A stretch of 64,000 nt of DNA from Tanypteryx hageni. Taxonomy: Eukaryota; Arthropoda; Insecta; Odonata; Petaluridae. The stretch lies in assembly GCA_028673005.1 (NCBI GenBank), contig CM054112.1, positions 186,570,564-186,634,563 on the forward strand, in the 5' to 3' direction. The notes beneath the pieces are model-generated. The model was not told the origin of the DNA and ran no database searches. It saw nothing but the letters and a program-made list of their open reading frames with translations. The position numbers and the translations under genes are program-made. Shown here in pieces: positions 22,346 through 34,540 of this stretch (its first letter is position 1; every line of letters begins with the position of its first letter).

Positions 22346-25168
22346 AATAAACTACGAACGGGACCAGCAGTGAAAGTCTTTGGGAAGAGTGAATCAGCCA
22401 TGCAGCCCAAACTTCGCAGGCCATCTATAGCACTATGTTTTATGTATTTACGCACCCAACTCCTACCTGGCCATTACACGTTCAGAAGCCGAGGTGTTTT
22501 TATTTCCCTCCGATCTCTCGCTTGCCAATTGCGATTCGATTTCGCTTCCGTAGAACGATTTAGAAGCGTTTTCACGGGATGCCCTCTCGCTCTCTCCATC
22601 CCTCCCTTTGTATCTATTTCACCCGTTTTTTTCCTGAAGACGACATCGTCCTCTGCACGCTTGCCCGGGTCTCCCATGGAAACCATGCCAAGAGACAAAC
22701 TCGGTCGAGAGTAATAGTCCGTTTTTTTTTGGATCCCGAAAAGGGACACTTTCTCTGTTTCTTACAGTTTTCCCGCACATTTTCATTTCGAGAGACGCCG
22801 TGACGGACGGAGTGGTTTATTTCCTTGGCCGCAACTTGCGTTTCCTAGTTCCTTTCCATTTCTATCATCTGCCGAGTTCCGGATTCTTTTTTAGTAAATT
22901 TCTCTCAAGTACGTAACGATGGTACGGTTTCCGTGAACGGACGATAATGAGGGTTGTAGGCTTTTTATTAACTTTCTCCTTCTCTTTGTTTGCTTTTGCT
23001 ATTAGAAATTCTAACGATCGGTGTTACGTAGAATTTTATTGCCAAAATACTTCGAAAGCTTCAAAGCTATAAAGTATTACTCTGCACATCATTTCTCCTT
23101 GATTGCTATTGCAGTAAAATATTAAAAGAGGATCACTGTGGGATCACTAACAATTTTCTAGTGCGCTGAATCATAAAACATAATTCATACTAGCTCCATC
23201 CGATGCGCCATACCAAGCATGAAAAAATGTGACAGCGAAGTATTTGTAAACATTGCGCTTGAAAACGCAACACGACCATTTACTTCCCATTTGGCAAAAG
23301 GATAGTTTAAAAAATGCTAGATATAGAAATGAAATTTATTAGAAGGTTAGGGGAAAAAATGAATAAACTGATGAGGTGAATATGAAAACTGCAGTCAATG
23401 TGTTCAAATGCTATTCCATTTAAACCGGAGACAGAAACTGGCAACGCGTGAAAAGAAAAAATCAATTGAGGCGGTGTCAACGCATCTGGCCCTCGCCTAC
23501 AATAATATACTCTCCCCATTGAATCCATTATCTCATCTCATTTCGATAAAATTTAACTCACTGGTATCGCTGTAGTTTTCATTATCATATCTCTTTCTAT
23601 CTCCTTTCTTCGTTTAAAAAGCTTGCCACAATTACCACATACCAACCTTCAGCGTTTATAATTTCTAAGACTTTTCACTATCTAATAACTGACCTAAGGT
23701 TTTTTGCATTTGGAGATAATAGCGGAGTTGGACTTTATGAGACTGTTGATCATACCTAGTTTTAGAGGCTAGGTTTAACTAGGCGCGTTAGATGGCAGAA
23801 ACACTCATGCTTCAAATCCGCGTCCCCGAATTGAAAATTTAGGCATCTTCAACAGTCTTAAAAAAGCTGAGAAAACGTGATTCATATTTTGCCCGCCAAG
23901 CAGCATCAGTGATGATTCACCGATATTGAAACCCACCACCGGTGAATCACCTATGAGGATGGGTGCGCCTATTTTTAAGACTGTTGGCATTATCATAATT
24001 ATAAATTAGATCCCACCCATAAGGCGAAGATGATATTTTTTAAATTCATCACACCCCTAGAGTTTATTATAAAAATAGACATGGACCACGTCGATGTAAT
24101 TTTTATTATTCATGTTTCCAAGTAATTTTCTATCTATGCACTTTATAAACTGATGACAAGTAGCGTGGCCAGTAAACAGACCTAGAAAGATGGCAACATT
24201 GGAAAACGTAATTTCTTTTTAATGTTGTAATCACTAATACCTAAAATTAACGAGAGTTGGGATCTGGGCGTTTTCCACTCCGGGTGGAAGGGATGCGCTG
24301 ATAGCGAATCAGGTAGTCCCCCTCAGGCAGGTCCTATTTTGTCAAACCTCATCGGGCCTCACTGCTTGGAGCTGTGTGCTGTTAGCCTTCACCTCTTAAC
24401 GTTACCGTGTTCCTTTTCTCGCCTTTTGAGTTTTCATGAAAGTGTACCTTAACACTCTTTCTTTTCGAAATAGATTAAATAATGACAAAATAATTTGGAA
24501 ATTCTCAAAATTCACTTATAAATGATTATGAATAAAACATAACAAAGAATTAATTGAATAATAGTGATGTGTTGTTATAACAAAAAAATGTGGGGTTTTA
24601 GGAGCATCCCACACGATTACTGGCGGTTGAAAAATTATCGCGAGTACCGCAGGGTGAAATTTTAACGTTGTTTCTGAAAGAGTGGTGACAATTCCCTGAA
24701 AATATAAGATTTCTTGCATTGCCGGTTTCCGAAACAATTTGCGAATAGAGGAATACGATTCGTTCGGACTGTCCGAGAACGGCTGAGCGCTGCGCGGTAG
24801 GCAAAATGCAGTGGAGGGGGTGGAGTGGAAATGCGGTGGAGGGGGAATTGGCAGAAGTCTAGGCAGCTACGCATCCTAAGCTCCGCCTCCACAAATCCCA
24901 ACTCTCGTTAATTGAAGTATAGCGCTTTTTATAGCGCTGCTGTGACGGCAGCATTCACTTAGTTGACAAAATGTATCCTGTGATATTTCAAGTCTCTCAA
25001 ATCTCATCCAAGCAATCACAGTTACGTTTGGGTCCATGCTCGAGAACGTAAATGCGGGATTATATGGAATTATGTTATTCAAATCTTAATGTAGCGTAAA
25101 ACTGATATAATAAATTCCTTTATAATTCATAAAACTCTATATATTCGCTAAAAAGTTAAACATTTCCT
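22346..25168. other. Unique DNA, no gene seen
   Basis: About 2.8 kb. A CpG-richer patch at about 22360-22960 has no recognisable exon. At 23848-23985 there is a short inverted repeat (TCAACAGTCTTAAAAA and its complement) around a GGTGAATCAC/GTGATTCACC pair, possibly a small decayed MITE. Confidence 0.35.
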
Positions 25169-25273
25169 TAACAAATGCAATATACTGATTCTAAACAAAA
25201 GGGCATATGGCAGCGTTATTAGCAGTATCAAATTTCTTCCTACATCCTATACCGGCTGTATCATATACTGGGA
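25169..25273. repeat. 105-bp interspersed repeat, copy 1
   Basis: TTAACAAATGCAATATACTG to TATACTGGGA, about 95 percent identical to 33110-33215 in the same orientation. Non-coding. The second copy lies inside the large hAT element. Confidence 0.8.
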
Positions 25274-25440
25274 GAAATTCGGTCCATATTTACATATTTT
25301 AATGAATGAAGGAAATAAACCTTTTACCTTGAAAAATCGAAAATTCCCATGTAAACTTAAGGGAAAATATAATTGTCTCCCGGAGTCGAATCCGGGACTT
25401 TTTCCTGGATGTTTGATTTTTCTAGAGACCACCTCATGGG
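25274..25440 (-). repeat. SINE-like repeat with B-box motif, copy 2
   Basis: It reads GAAATTCGGTCCATATTTAC and later CTCCCGGAGTCGAATCCGGGAC, whose reverse complement contains a tRNA-like B box. Related to 56920-57060, which shares both blocks in order, and more distantly to 12942-13275 and 34230-34540. It directly follows the 105-bp repeat. Confidence 0.5.
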
Positions 25441-26752
25441 GGTTTAACGATTGTAAATGTTTCAGCTCCATTTGCAGCGCAATAAATAACATCATATCGT
25501 ATATCACATGCACCCTGCAAATTTCAGTCATATATCTCTTAGCGTTTAATTGCTATTTTAATTTAATTGATTACACAGGCGGACAGACATAGCGAAAACA
25601 TAAGCGCGTTTATAAAATAAAACGCGCTAAAAATACATTAATTGATTCTTGGCCTTCCAGAAATAGAGGAAGTGTAATGATTCCCAGATGTATATGACTG
25701 CATTACCGTGAAAATGCAATAGGGGCGGCACTCGACGTATTTAGATACAAGCCGCACCTCGAGACGTTCTTATCGAAAATTATCAGAGATATTACGTTAA
25801 TGTGCCCAACATTTCCTTTCCGAGATAAAATCCTTGTTTTAGCCGTTACATAAGAGTATAAAATATTTAAAAATCTACTTATCATAATCGGTCGGTCGTT
25901 CATTCCAAGAAAAAACATCTTTATTTAAATCAGCGAATCGCTAAGCGAACGAAAAAAATTCTAGCGCCTTTCTTTGCCCCAGCAGTTTCAATTTTCAATA
26001 GATGTTTGCCGTCAGTCTCACGCTGTGCAGATCTTTATTTTTAATATCGCATTCGTATTCTGAGCGTTCTTCTACGAGTCAGTTCAACACTATCCGCCCG
26101 TCAAAGCTCTCAGATGGTCCTTTAAAGAGGAACGTGACTCTGGGAGCTGGAAATGTTCCAGTGCATTCGTTCGTTCGAATCCCAATGAATGGATATGGGC
26201 AGCGTAACAGAGAAGCATTCTTCAATCGCGATGACAAAGTTGCCAATATGCGATTTCGTTTAAAAATACGCTAGACTTGAGTCCTTCGATATTCTCCGCG
26301 TCCATCAAATTCGCATCTTTTAAAAACGAACTACCGTGCGTACGCGCGTTAAATTTTCATATATCGACGGAGTTTGCGTATTCCTCTGGCGTTTTCATCC
26401 AGGACGTCCTCCTATCTTTTTCTGAATAGATGATTTTAGATGAACGGTTTTCCCCTAGGGAGCCAATAACGTTTTTCTAGGACGCATAGCGATTGAATAG
26501 CAGATAAAATTGGCAGCTATGTATTTACGTAAACTTCCCGCATTTACTCACATACGTTTTAATCTAGTTTTGTTTAACTGTTTTAGAAAAAGATAACTTT
26601 TCTGCGCAGATGTATCAACGTGGATTTCTTATCAAAAATACAAATCAGAATTTATCATAAGTTTTGAACTAAAATAGTATAACAAAAATTAGTGCAGTAA
26701 AATTTTGGTTCGGGGATTAGCGGCGTTCTTACTCCACAAACACTCTCTAAAC
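25441..26752. other. Unique DNA, no gene seen
   Basis: No recognisable coding region or element, apart from a GGCGGACAGACATAGCG stretch near 25578-25595 that may be the tail of the preceding repeat. Confidence 0.35.
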
Positions 26753-27051
26753 CAGTGGTGCGCAACCTTTTTTAATCGCAGGCCACACAAATTTGCGAAG
26801 TGCCACGCAATTTATTAAAAACATACTATAAATATATAGACAAATTAAGTACTTATGGTAGGTTTAATTTCCATTGCAAAGCCATCTTTTTCACCTTTCG
26901 ATAGTTATCTTCTTCCTTAATGATTCGACGGTTAGGTAAGCCGATGGGTTCATACAATTCAAAAGTGCAAATTGTTTGAAGGCTCCGCGGGGCACCTGAA
27001 ATCGAATTGCGGGCAACTTGTGGTTCGCGGGCCACAGGTTGCGTACCACTG
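26753..27051. mobile_element. hAT-type MITE
   Basis: The ends CAGTGGTGCGCAACCT and, as reverse complement, CAGTGGTACGCAACCT are a clear inverted pair of hAT type. The internal GGCCACACAAATTTGCG and GCGGGCCACAGG also mirror each other. About 299 bp with no coding capacity. The flanking 8-mers (CTCTAAAC and CCTCAAAC) agree only in part, so the insertion is old. Confidence 0.75.
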
Positions 27052-27059
27052 CCTCAAAC

Positions 27060-28642
27060 GGACGCGCAAATTTAGTACAGCTACTATAGTGATAGTTACA
27101 CATACTGGAAACGTTCTGAACCCCACCGCCACAAATTAATATTCTTCGCTATTGGGCACACTTAGGTTCTGGCCTCCCCGCCAATCGCAAGTTGCGGGGG
27201 ATGTCCTATACGCCACTTCGCTATCCTTAAATATGAGAATACTGGTAACGCAAAATTTGTACCACCGTCTCTATAGGAGTTGCCGCATCGGATAACTGCG
27301 AAGAGTGCATATGAACGGGTGAATTCATGCCTCATCCAGTACCAACTACTAAATTTACATAGGGTAAGCTTTCAACTTAGTTCTCATGACGCCTACGTTA
27401 TATGTTTCATAACACAATCTATTTTTGTGATTAAATGTTGCTTTCCTATTGGTGTCATAGGGGCCTTCTTGAATAAAAATGCCTTGCCCATCATGTACTT
27501 TATTAAATTAATAATTTTCTGCCTCTTAAAATTGCGGATTCAAAAAAGGAGGGAATGCGATCGTCTTGCGCTCTTGAATTCTTTGCGCCTCAAATCCTTG
27601 ATGCCATCCATGGCTTGGAGCAGCGTTGCTCTCCCTTAGAAACCTATTCATGTTCACAATGGAACTAACAGATTCCGTTACCACCATAGTTGCTATATCC
27701 GATTTACATTATCGCTCGCCAGGAAAAAATAGGGAAAACCCGTAAGACTCATCCATCTTACTCCGCTTCTTCCCACCTCCCACATGTTTCTCTTTTAACT
27801 TTCAGGCCTCGTATTATCTCTGGTCTCCACCGTCTCCTCTGTATATCTCTCTCTCTCTCATTCACTCATTCCGCATGTCCACAACCCTATCTGTGGGTGG
27901 CGCGTGATCAACCTCCTTAAAGGAAGACGAAAGAGAGTCGACGGGCCACTCCCCAGAGCCTTTTTTTCCTTTCTTCCATTGCCATTCTTCTTCCGACTCC
28001 TTATCCGTCCCCCCGACCGTAACGCCGCGTTCTCTCGGCGAACGGGGAGGGAAAGAGGGATGGGGGTCTTCCCAAAGATGGAAAAGGTCTCGGCGATCGC
28101 GTGCGGATTGCAGAAAAGAACTGCTTTCTCCCTCTCCCCCAACCCCTCTCCTTCCCTCCGCCCTCCCTCTCTCGAAAACACTCTCTCCCTTCGACAATTA
28201 ATCGGTTCTTTCATTCTGAGGAGCGCTTGCAGAAAAGGCGGCCGACAGGAGTTTTAATTAATGCCGTGGGAAAAGATCTAGGAAGAGGACGACATCCGCG
28301 GACTCGGAAACAATGGCTGGTGCAGACGGTGCACGTGTAGTCCCGATTCGCCCTTAAAGGCAGAGTGGAGAAAGAAACAGGAAAACTTTCGACGGTGCGT
28401 TGCGCCTCTTGTTTCTCCGCGTTCCTCTCCTTCCCTCTTTCGAATACCTAAAAAAGAATGCGGGTTTACCAATACGATGGCGAGGGCGGAGGAGTCACCA
28501 GGATTTTCTCGTTATACTACAAGGAACAACAATCTCGCCGGAATGAGTGACGCAGTGTTTCTAGTGAGAAATTGCGCTCCGGATGCTTCTGCGTTTCGCA
28601 CTACGCATTTAAATGAAGAGAAGACTTGGAATTGGTTTGAAG
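27060..28642. other. Unique DNA, no gene seen
   Basis: It includes a CpG-richer and CT-rich stretch (27860-28500) in which several long frames are open on both strands at once. This reflects composition, not genes. Confidence 0.35.
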
Positions 28643-28910
28643 CAGTGGCGGATCCATGGGAAGAGCGATGGGGGCGATCGCCATCCCCTTTGCCCTTCAC
28701 TGGGTGCATTCTTAAATTCATTCCGCGCACCATTCCTTGTTTCTACACCGAAGATTAAGTCTCTATGACAAGGGAAAGAAAGATTCTGATGAGGGCATGA
28801 ATTTTCAAAATGTTTGGTTCCCGGCAGAGGCGGAACAGACAGACAGGAGGGAGGGATAATTGGAGTGATCGTCCCGCCCCCCCTTTGGGAAGTTTCTGGA
28901 ACCGCCCCTG
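28643..28910. mobile_element. hAT-type MITE with perfect 8-bp target duplication
   Basis: The ends are CAGTGGCGGATCC and, as reverse complement, CAGGGGCGGTTCC. The flanks GTTTGAAG at 28635-28642 and 28911-28918 are identical. The 268-bp body is non-coding. TIR and target length fit the hAT superfamily. Confidence 0.8.
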
Positions 28911-29039
28911 GTTTGAAGTAATTCAGTGGATTGCGAGCCGGTTTCATCATGGAGCTGATATGACTGGATGCCTCTCAACTTTAGGAAAAAAATGTTCTCA
29001 TCATTATACGAAAAATCATTGCAATCTACTTAAATATTT

Positions 29040-29495
29040 TTGAACATGGATTCATAAAAAATATTCAGGTGTTACGTGATAGAAACGCTTTATTCATAAA
29101 AATTAATTACGATAATCAATTTCCTGAATACGATGCCAAAACTAATTTAGAAGTCTTATCTGAACTTAAATGATCTCACCTAGGTTATATACTTTACTGC
29201 ACGACTTGTGTGGACCTTATGAAAGAACTAATCTACAAATGCTTTTATGACGTGAAAAAGTATTTAGATTCTTCTATATAATGTATATTATACTTAATCT
29301 GTCATGAAAATAATTTATTAATTTTATGTAATCTTGTTTGAAATTTTATCCTGTTTCTATAACTTATGTATAGTACTATTTTGTCCTGTATTTTACTGAA
29401 TTGTTTTTTATACTTGCATTGTCTGACGAATCCTATACCTACATGATTTACTGTATGGTCTTATGGAGAATAAAACTGAATTGAATTAGAGGTAA
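29040..29495 (+). repeat. Possible 3' end of a non-LTR retrotransposon
   Basis: The segment ends TTATGGAGAATAAAACTGAATTGAATTAGA, the (A/T-rich) GAATTGAATT style of tail found on several insect LINE families. No reverse transcriptase frame lies upstream. Identification is tentative. Confidence 0.25.
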
Positions 29496-30156
29496 GGTAT
29501 TGATAATTATTTTTTCAATGCGTCCTCTCTTTTTTAGAAAACTCGCCCTCGGAGTGTGATTCATTGTTTGCAAAATATACCTCGCTTCAACTCAGGACAA
29601 TTAATAGCAACCGTGTAAAACTAATGAAAATATTTCTACCTCAAGATTCCACCCAAACAAGTCAATTCAAAAGATTATAACAGGAAATTTCTTTCATATT
29701 TAAAAGTCAGCAGTTTTCGAAAGAGCTCCATAAATCTTCATCTAGGACGACTTCTATTTTCCGCAACACTTTCTCTCCACAGACTTGTAGAAGAGAAGCA
29801 GAAATACTAAAAAATGAGCGGAATCTAGAAGCATATTAAAGTTTGGGCGGACGCGGCAGTTGTATCGGCAAGAATATCGTCCAGTTACTCGACTGACCCA
29901 ATTAATGGATCGCAAAGTGATTTCATTGCTAAAGAAATTCAATTATTTGTCATAAGTATATTCAGCAGTTAAAGCACTAAAATATAAAATTAATAAAGAA
30001 AACTTCCTCTTTCAACAGAGACGTGTATTAACTAGAGGATTATCGAGCTCGTTATATGTCTGAAAATAAATACTTATGTAAGTATCAAAAATTGAAAAAA
30101 ATAATTAAGTATTAACCTTTGGTTAATTTTTAGAATCCACTTTCAGCATATCTTCA

Positions 30157-30184
30157 CTGAAGACGGCTGCTCTGTAGCCGAGAT
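30157..30184 (+). other. CTGAAGA-hairpin motif, copy 2
   Basis: CTGAAGA is followed by a stem of CGGCT and AGCCG, then GAGA in place of GAAA, then TGCGCATCTA. The corresponding position of the motif at 33936 has TACGTATCTA, so the short palindrome after the GAAA position is kept by paired changes. See the hammerhead finding. Confidence 0.3.
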
Positions 30185-30640
30185 GCGCATCTATTTTTTT
30201 ATAAAGTTATTATGGCTATTGGAGATACCTGACAAGTACTTAATATTTCAATTTTGTTATTCTTAAGTGCTTACTCTGGAATGGACATGAGTATTGTGTA
30301 CACGACAATAGACTTTATACTTTCACCCAAAATTAAAAGCCTAAATCGAATTTCTATCTTTATCTACACATTCTGCAGCCGACACACTAACTGAAAAATG
30401 TATGAGGGTCAATACATTTAAATAGACAAAATCTGTGATCATTACTCGAAATTAATTGTGTCAAAGATACTGCCGTCTGCCCGACCGCTGCAACAAGGTC
30501 ATGGCGGACGGAAACGTCACGCGGTTCATAACGTGTTCATTTCCACACCATCGGAGGACCATGTACATACTCTTCGACTTATAAATTCACCGTATTCGTG
30601 CGTACGATGGCACAGTGCCACCCGCAACGGTAAATGAGTT

Positions 30641-30799
30641 CAGGGAGGCGCCTCAGGCTTTACCCAAGAGACGTCGTCCTCGTCTACGGAATCGGTAATC
30701 AAAGACTGGAGGAATTCTCCGACCATCTTCACGTCGACGTTTTCGAAAAAGTTTTCCTCGGTCAGCGAAGGAGTAATATACGTTGTCGCGACATCGCAT
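30641..30799 (-). other. Acidic reverse frame, possible exon relic
   Basis: A reverse frame of about 50 codons, ending at TGA near 30641, with a protein-like acidic stretch (for example EFLQSLITDSVDEDDVSWV). It is CpG-richer than its surroundings. The opposite strand is also open with a basic product, which is common by chance. There is no ATG and no recognised family. Confidence 0.2.
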
Positions 30800-31150
30800 T
30801 CTTACGTCTTGCCAGACGACAACCATCACCTATAAGAGGGAATTTGATTCTATAAAGGTTCAATCACGTTAAGAAGGAATGTGGCAGTACCTTCTCATGC
30901 AACGAAGGAGGGAACGTTATAAAACTAACATTAAAACCGTTTGACTTTTGATGATGCGAAATTTGATTCCCGTGGCCAGAGTGAGAACGAATGAAATAGG
31001 ATTTAGCGGTGAATTTTCAATAAAAACAAAAATAAAAATCTTTTTGCTCAATCATTACAGTCAAAAGGCTTCCGCCTGTTTGTATGTCTGGCTAATCAAT
31101 CTCTTGGATTATTATTGCCATAACTCCTTACACCCCGAACGCACACACAC

Positions 31151-31386
31151 AAAGGAGGAGGGAAACTCGGTGCCGGCATTAGCCTACTCTTATACGAAGA
31201 GCACCAAGGGACCAACTGCTTAACGTCTCTTCCGAAGAACGGATCGCTATCTCGCGCGATATCCCCAAACCGCACAAGTAGGAGACGGGACGATATCAGG
31301 TTGAAAAATCCTGACCTCCGCCGGATTCGAACCAGAGACCGCTGCGTGGAAGGCCAACGCTCTAACCACTCGGCCACCGCCCACAC
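31151..31386 (-). mobile_element. tRNA-derived SINE, copy 2
   Basis: On the reverse strand it starts GGGCGGTGGCCGAGTGGTTA (A-box region), then has TCTGGTTCGAATCCGG (B box) at tRNA-like spacing. The body follows with CTTCGGAAGAGACGTTAAGC and TGGTGCTCTTCGTATAAGAG. The head is close enough to a tRNA to be mistaken for one, but the rest of the cloverleaf is not maintained and a SINE body follows. Same family as 4149-4402. Confidence 0.85.
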
Positions 31387-32390
31387 TCAAAAGGGGATAT
31401 CGAACTCGCCTTTCGGCTGAAATCAAATTGACAAACTAGCTCCCTCCAGCAACCATAAAAAGGTTAGGAAAACAATGCACATTTAGGCTACAAAGCAACC
31501 GTAATCAGGGGTGATTCATAGAGAGTGGATTCTAGAAGAATCACCGATGAGGAAAACTGCTTTTACCCGAAATGTGCATCTTGTTTTCCTAACATTTTAA
31601 TGATTATTAGAGAGATATTTGTCAATCGTTTGAATTATATGCACGTTTCATAAATATAATTACTTAACAGTAATTTTCCTGTCAATTTACTTCAGAGGAA
31701 TTAAAATTCTTCGGCTTCTGCATATATTTCACGAATATCCTAAATTACACATCCGCCAGTTCACGTAATTACCGAGGATATTTCGTTAGATCTCGAAAGT
31801 CCTGGCACATGGACGACCACCAACGCCACGGAAGAGATGAAAACCAATTTTGGAGGAGCGAAGGGAAAGGAAGAAGTCATTGGGCCATGTTTGTTTGGGA
31901 ATGTACTGTTAATTCGTAAAAAAAGAGCGGATGGATGGAGTGTTGTGTGGGAGGATCGTATAAAAAAATAACAAAGGAGAAATCGTGGGCTCTTTTAAGA
32001 AAGAGCTTTTCATGGAGCGGGAGGCGGCAGGAGGAGCGGGGGCGTCTGGCGGCAAAGCCCTTACAAATAGAACTGAGGATTCGAAATGCCTTCCCCGCGC
32101 CTCTGCCTCTTCAATCGCATAAGACTTTCCCATCATACTCTCGGCGGCGACGTCGAGGGCGGTTCCAGAGTGAAGCGTTCATTTCCTGTGAGACAGTTTT
32201 CGAGAGAGGAGAAAAAGATGCGAGAACAAAAAGGGAACGGAGGCGTTTTTTTTTCAAAACTCCTTTAATGCTGATGGACGAATTCTTCTTCAGGGGGGAG
32301 AGTGGTACGATGAACTCGTTCCCTGTGAGGGAGGAGGGATCGTCGCGAATCTCCGTAGTGGGCGTTTTGGAGGGAGGAGGAGGGGGGTTT
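31387..32390. other. Unique DNA, no gene seen
   Basis: It contains GA/GC-richer DNA from 31790 on with long open frames that have no recognisable domain. I cannot support a gene. Confidence 0.35.
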
Positions 32391-33109
32391 CACGTCAATA
32401 GGGCGAAACAATAACGGCGAGCGTCAAAAATTCGAAAACAAAAAGGGCGAATGGAAAAAAGGGGCGAGCGTCAAAAAGGCGAAAACAAAATGAGCGAAAG
32501 TAGAAACTAGTAAAGAAAGAAAAGTTGGTGGTTTTATAGGCTTGTTGTATTTTCGACTAATGATGAGGATGGGTTAAGTCAGGGGTTTTCAAACGTTTTT
32601 CTCTGCGGCCCTGTAAAATCAAAAAATATATGTTGCGGCCCAAAAAAATTTTTATTCATAAATTGCTACATATAAATTAATAATTAGTTAACCTGCGATA
32701 CACAAACTAGCGTAAATTTATTAAATCTTTCGTACATAAAGTTCAAAAAGTAATATTTCATACAACGAATATAATATGCGCTGTTTTTAAACCAGAAATG
32801 CAGAGCTGAATTAACATCTTAACAAGAAGTCCAAACCAGGACTAATGCAGCCTGGTTTCCCAAAATTGACGTCCCGAATTGATTACTTATATTGACAGGA
32901 AATGTTTCAGTATGTTAGTCCTTCCAAGTAATTCTCATACCATAAATACTACTTGTAGTTCATAGTTTATCAATGACAGAGGAAATTGGAAAACAAGTTA
33001 ATAGAGCATTATCAGGTTTAAAATACTAAAAACAATGTCAAAATCTCTTTCTGGTATTATATTTTGCACGTATTAAAAAAACGAATTTAATAAATGTTAC
33101 TGTTTATAT

Positions 33110-33215
33110 TTAACAAATGCAATATACTGATTCTAAACAAAAGGGCATATGGCAGCGTTATTAGTAGAATAAAATTTTTTCCTACATCCTATACCGGCTG
33201 TAGCATATACTGGGA
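33110..33215. repeat. 105-bp interspersed repeat, copy 2
   Basis: Same as 25169-25273 in the same orientation, differing at a few positions around TTATTAGTAGAATAAAATTTT. Non-coding. Confidence 0.8.
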
Positions 33216-33935
33216 TCAACAGTATCAGATTTAAAACAAATGAAGATATAAAAATGAATTTTTATAACCAACTTTCATATGACTAATACTTTAATATGAA
33301 TAAACTTTATAATATAATTATGATAACCTTTCAGCTTGCATGGGCGTAAAAATTTGCAAAAGTGTCTACCTACCAGCTGTTGAGTGATGTGTCTCTCTAT
33401 TAAATCTTTTTACAGTTACGAGAATGGTAGAGAACCCAGTGGCAAACGTAAGAATGTTTGGTATATAAGTAGTAAGAAGTTTGATAGTATCTTTTGTTTT
33501 ATTAATGGAAATACTAACTTTTCCATTCATATTGCTTAAAATCAACGAAAATCTACTGCTAGTTCAGAGTAATTCAGCTTTAGATACTAGTAGGAGTGAA
33601 ATTGTTGAATATTTCATATTTTAGTCACCTAACTTAAATGACAAAAATAATAAATTGTTCTTTTCCTAACATCACATCAACACTGTATAAATATAGTTAT
33701 CTGAAGAATTGCTAAGGTAAAACACAACACTTTAAAATGTTTCATTTAAATTTGTTCAAATTAATATCCTTTACAACAGTATTACCTATCTTAAATAGTG
33801 AATAAAGACAAAAAGTATTTAAGATAAATAAAAACTTACTATCAATAACAAATACGATAATAAAAATTTACAATTATTAGCAGAAATATCCCTTCAAAAA
33901 ACGTAGGAATGCTCGTATACTTACGACTTCAGCTA

Positions 33936-33962
33936 CTGAAGATGGGAGCATAGCTCCCGAAA
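33936..33962 (+). other. CTGAAGA-hairpin-GAAA motif, copy 3
   Basis: CTGAAGA, the stem GGGAGC-ATA-GCTCCC, then GAAA, then the palindrome TACGTA and TC. This fits the order of hammerhead core, stem II, GAAA, short stem III and UH cleavage position. Stem I pairing is weak (about 3 bp). It is the best of the three copies. Confidence 0.4.
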
Positions 33963-34229
33963 TACGTATCTAGAGATTTCCAGAGTGTTTGTGCGTGTGT
34001 GTTTTTCTTTTTCTTTTTTGGCTAGTTTTAGACAACAGGTCCCTGTAGGCCATCATCGTCCTGCAAACTTGTAAGCATAATTTATTTTCCTTATTTCTTA
34101 TTGACGTGTGAGTGCTCTCTGGGTTAATTTACGGTTCAGGAGTTTTAAATTTTAATTCCAATCTGTACACCGTAGTCTCCAATTCCTTTTTTAACGTCAA
34201 GACTATACGATCAAAATTCGTAATAAGAA

Positions 34230-34540
34230 ATACATTCTTTTCTCCTTAGAACAGTATAAATCTCGCTACGATGTCACTATTTTAATGTATTAAATAAAAC
34301 ATCTCTGCATGATAGATTTAAGAGTTCCTATGTAAAAAATAGTGTTAACGTTCCTGGAATAGCACCCGGGACTTTAATCTTCGCCAAATAAAATATAACC
34401 AGGAGGTGGGCCCTGGCAGCACAAGCCTCATACCAAGTTTCATGGAAATCGGGCCATTGATGCAAAAGTTGTTAATAGGGGACACACACATACAGACAGG
34501 ACCATTTCATAAGGCTGTTTCCTTTGGAAATCAGTCTAAA
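34230..34540. repeat. SINE-like repeat with B-box remnant, copy 3
   Basis: It contains GCACCCGGGACTTTAATCTTCG and then ATACCAAGTTTCATGGAAATCG followed by a CACACATACAGACAGG run, in the same order as 12942-13275. It lies inside the hAT element. Confidence 0.5.

Noticed and set aside
21230..22455. Long open frames on both strands (229 and 239 codons)
   Set aside because: They run through CT/GA low-complexity DNA, are dominated by Ser, Leu, Pro, Arg, have no domain and overlap each other antisense.
27858..28257. Three overlapping open frames of 111-118 codons
   Set aside because: They lie on both strands of CpG/CT-rich DNA without a recognisable domain.
31320..31386. A tRNA gene on the reverse strand
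   Set aside because: A and B boxes are good, but the acceptor and anticodon stems do not hold and a SINE body continues from the tRNA-like head.
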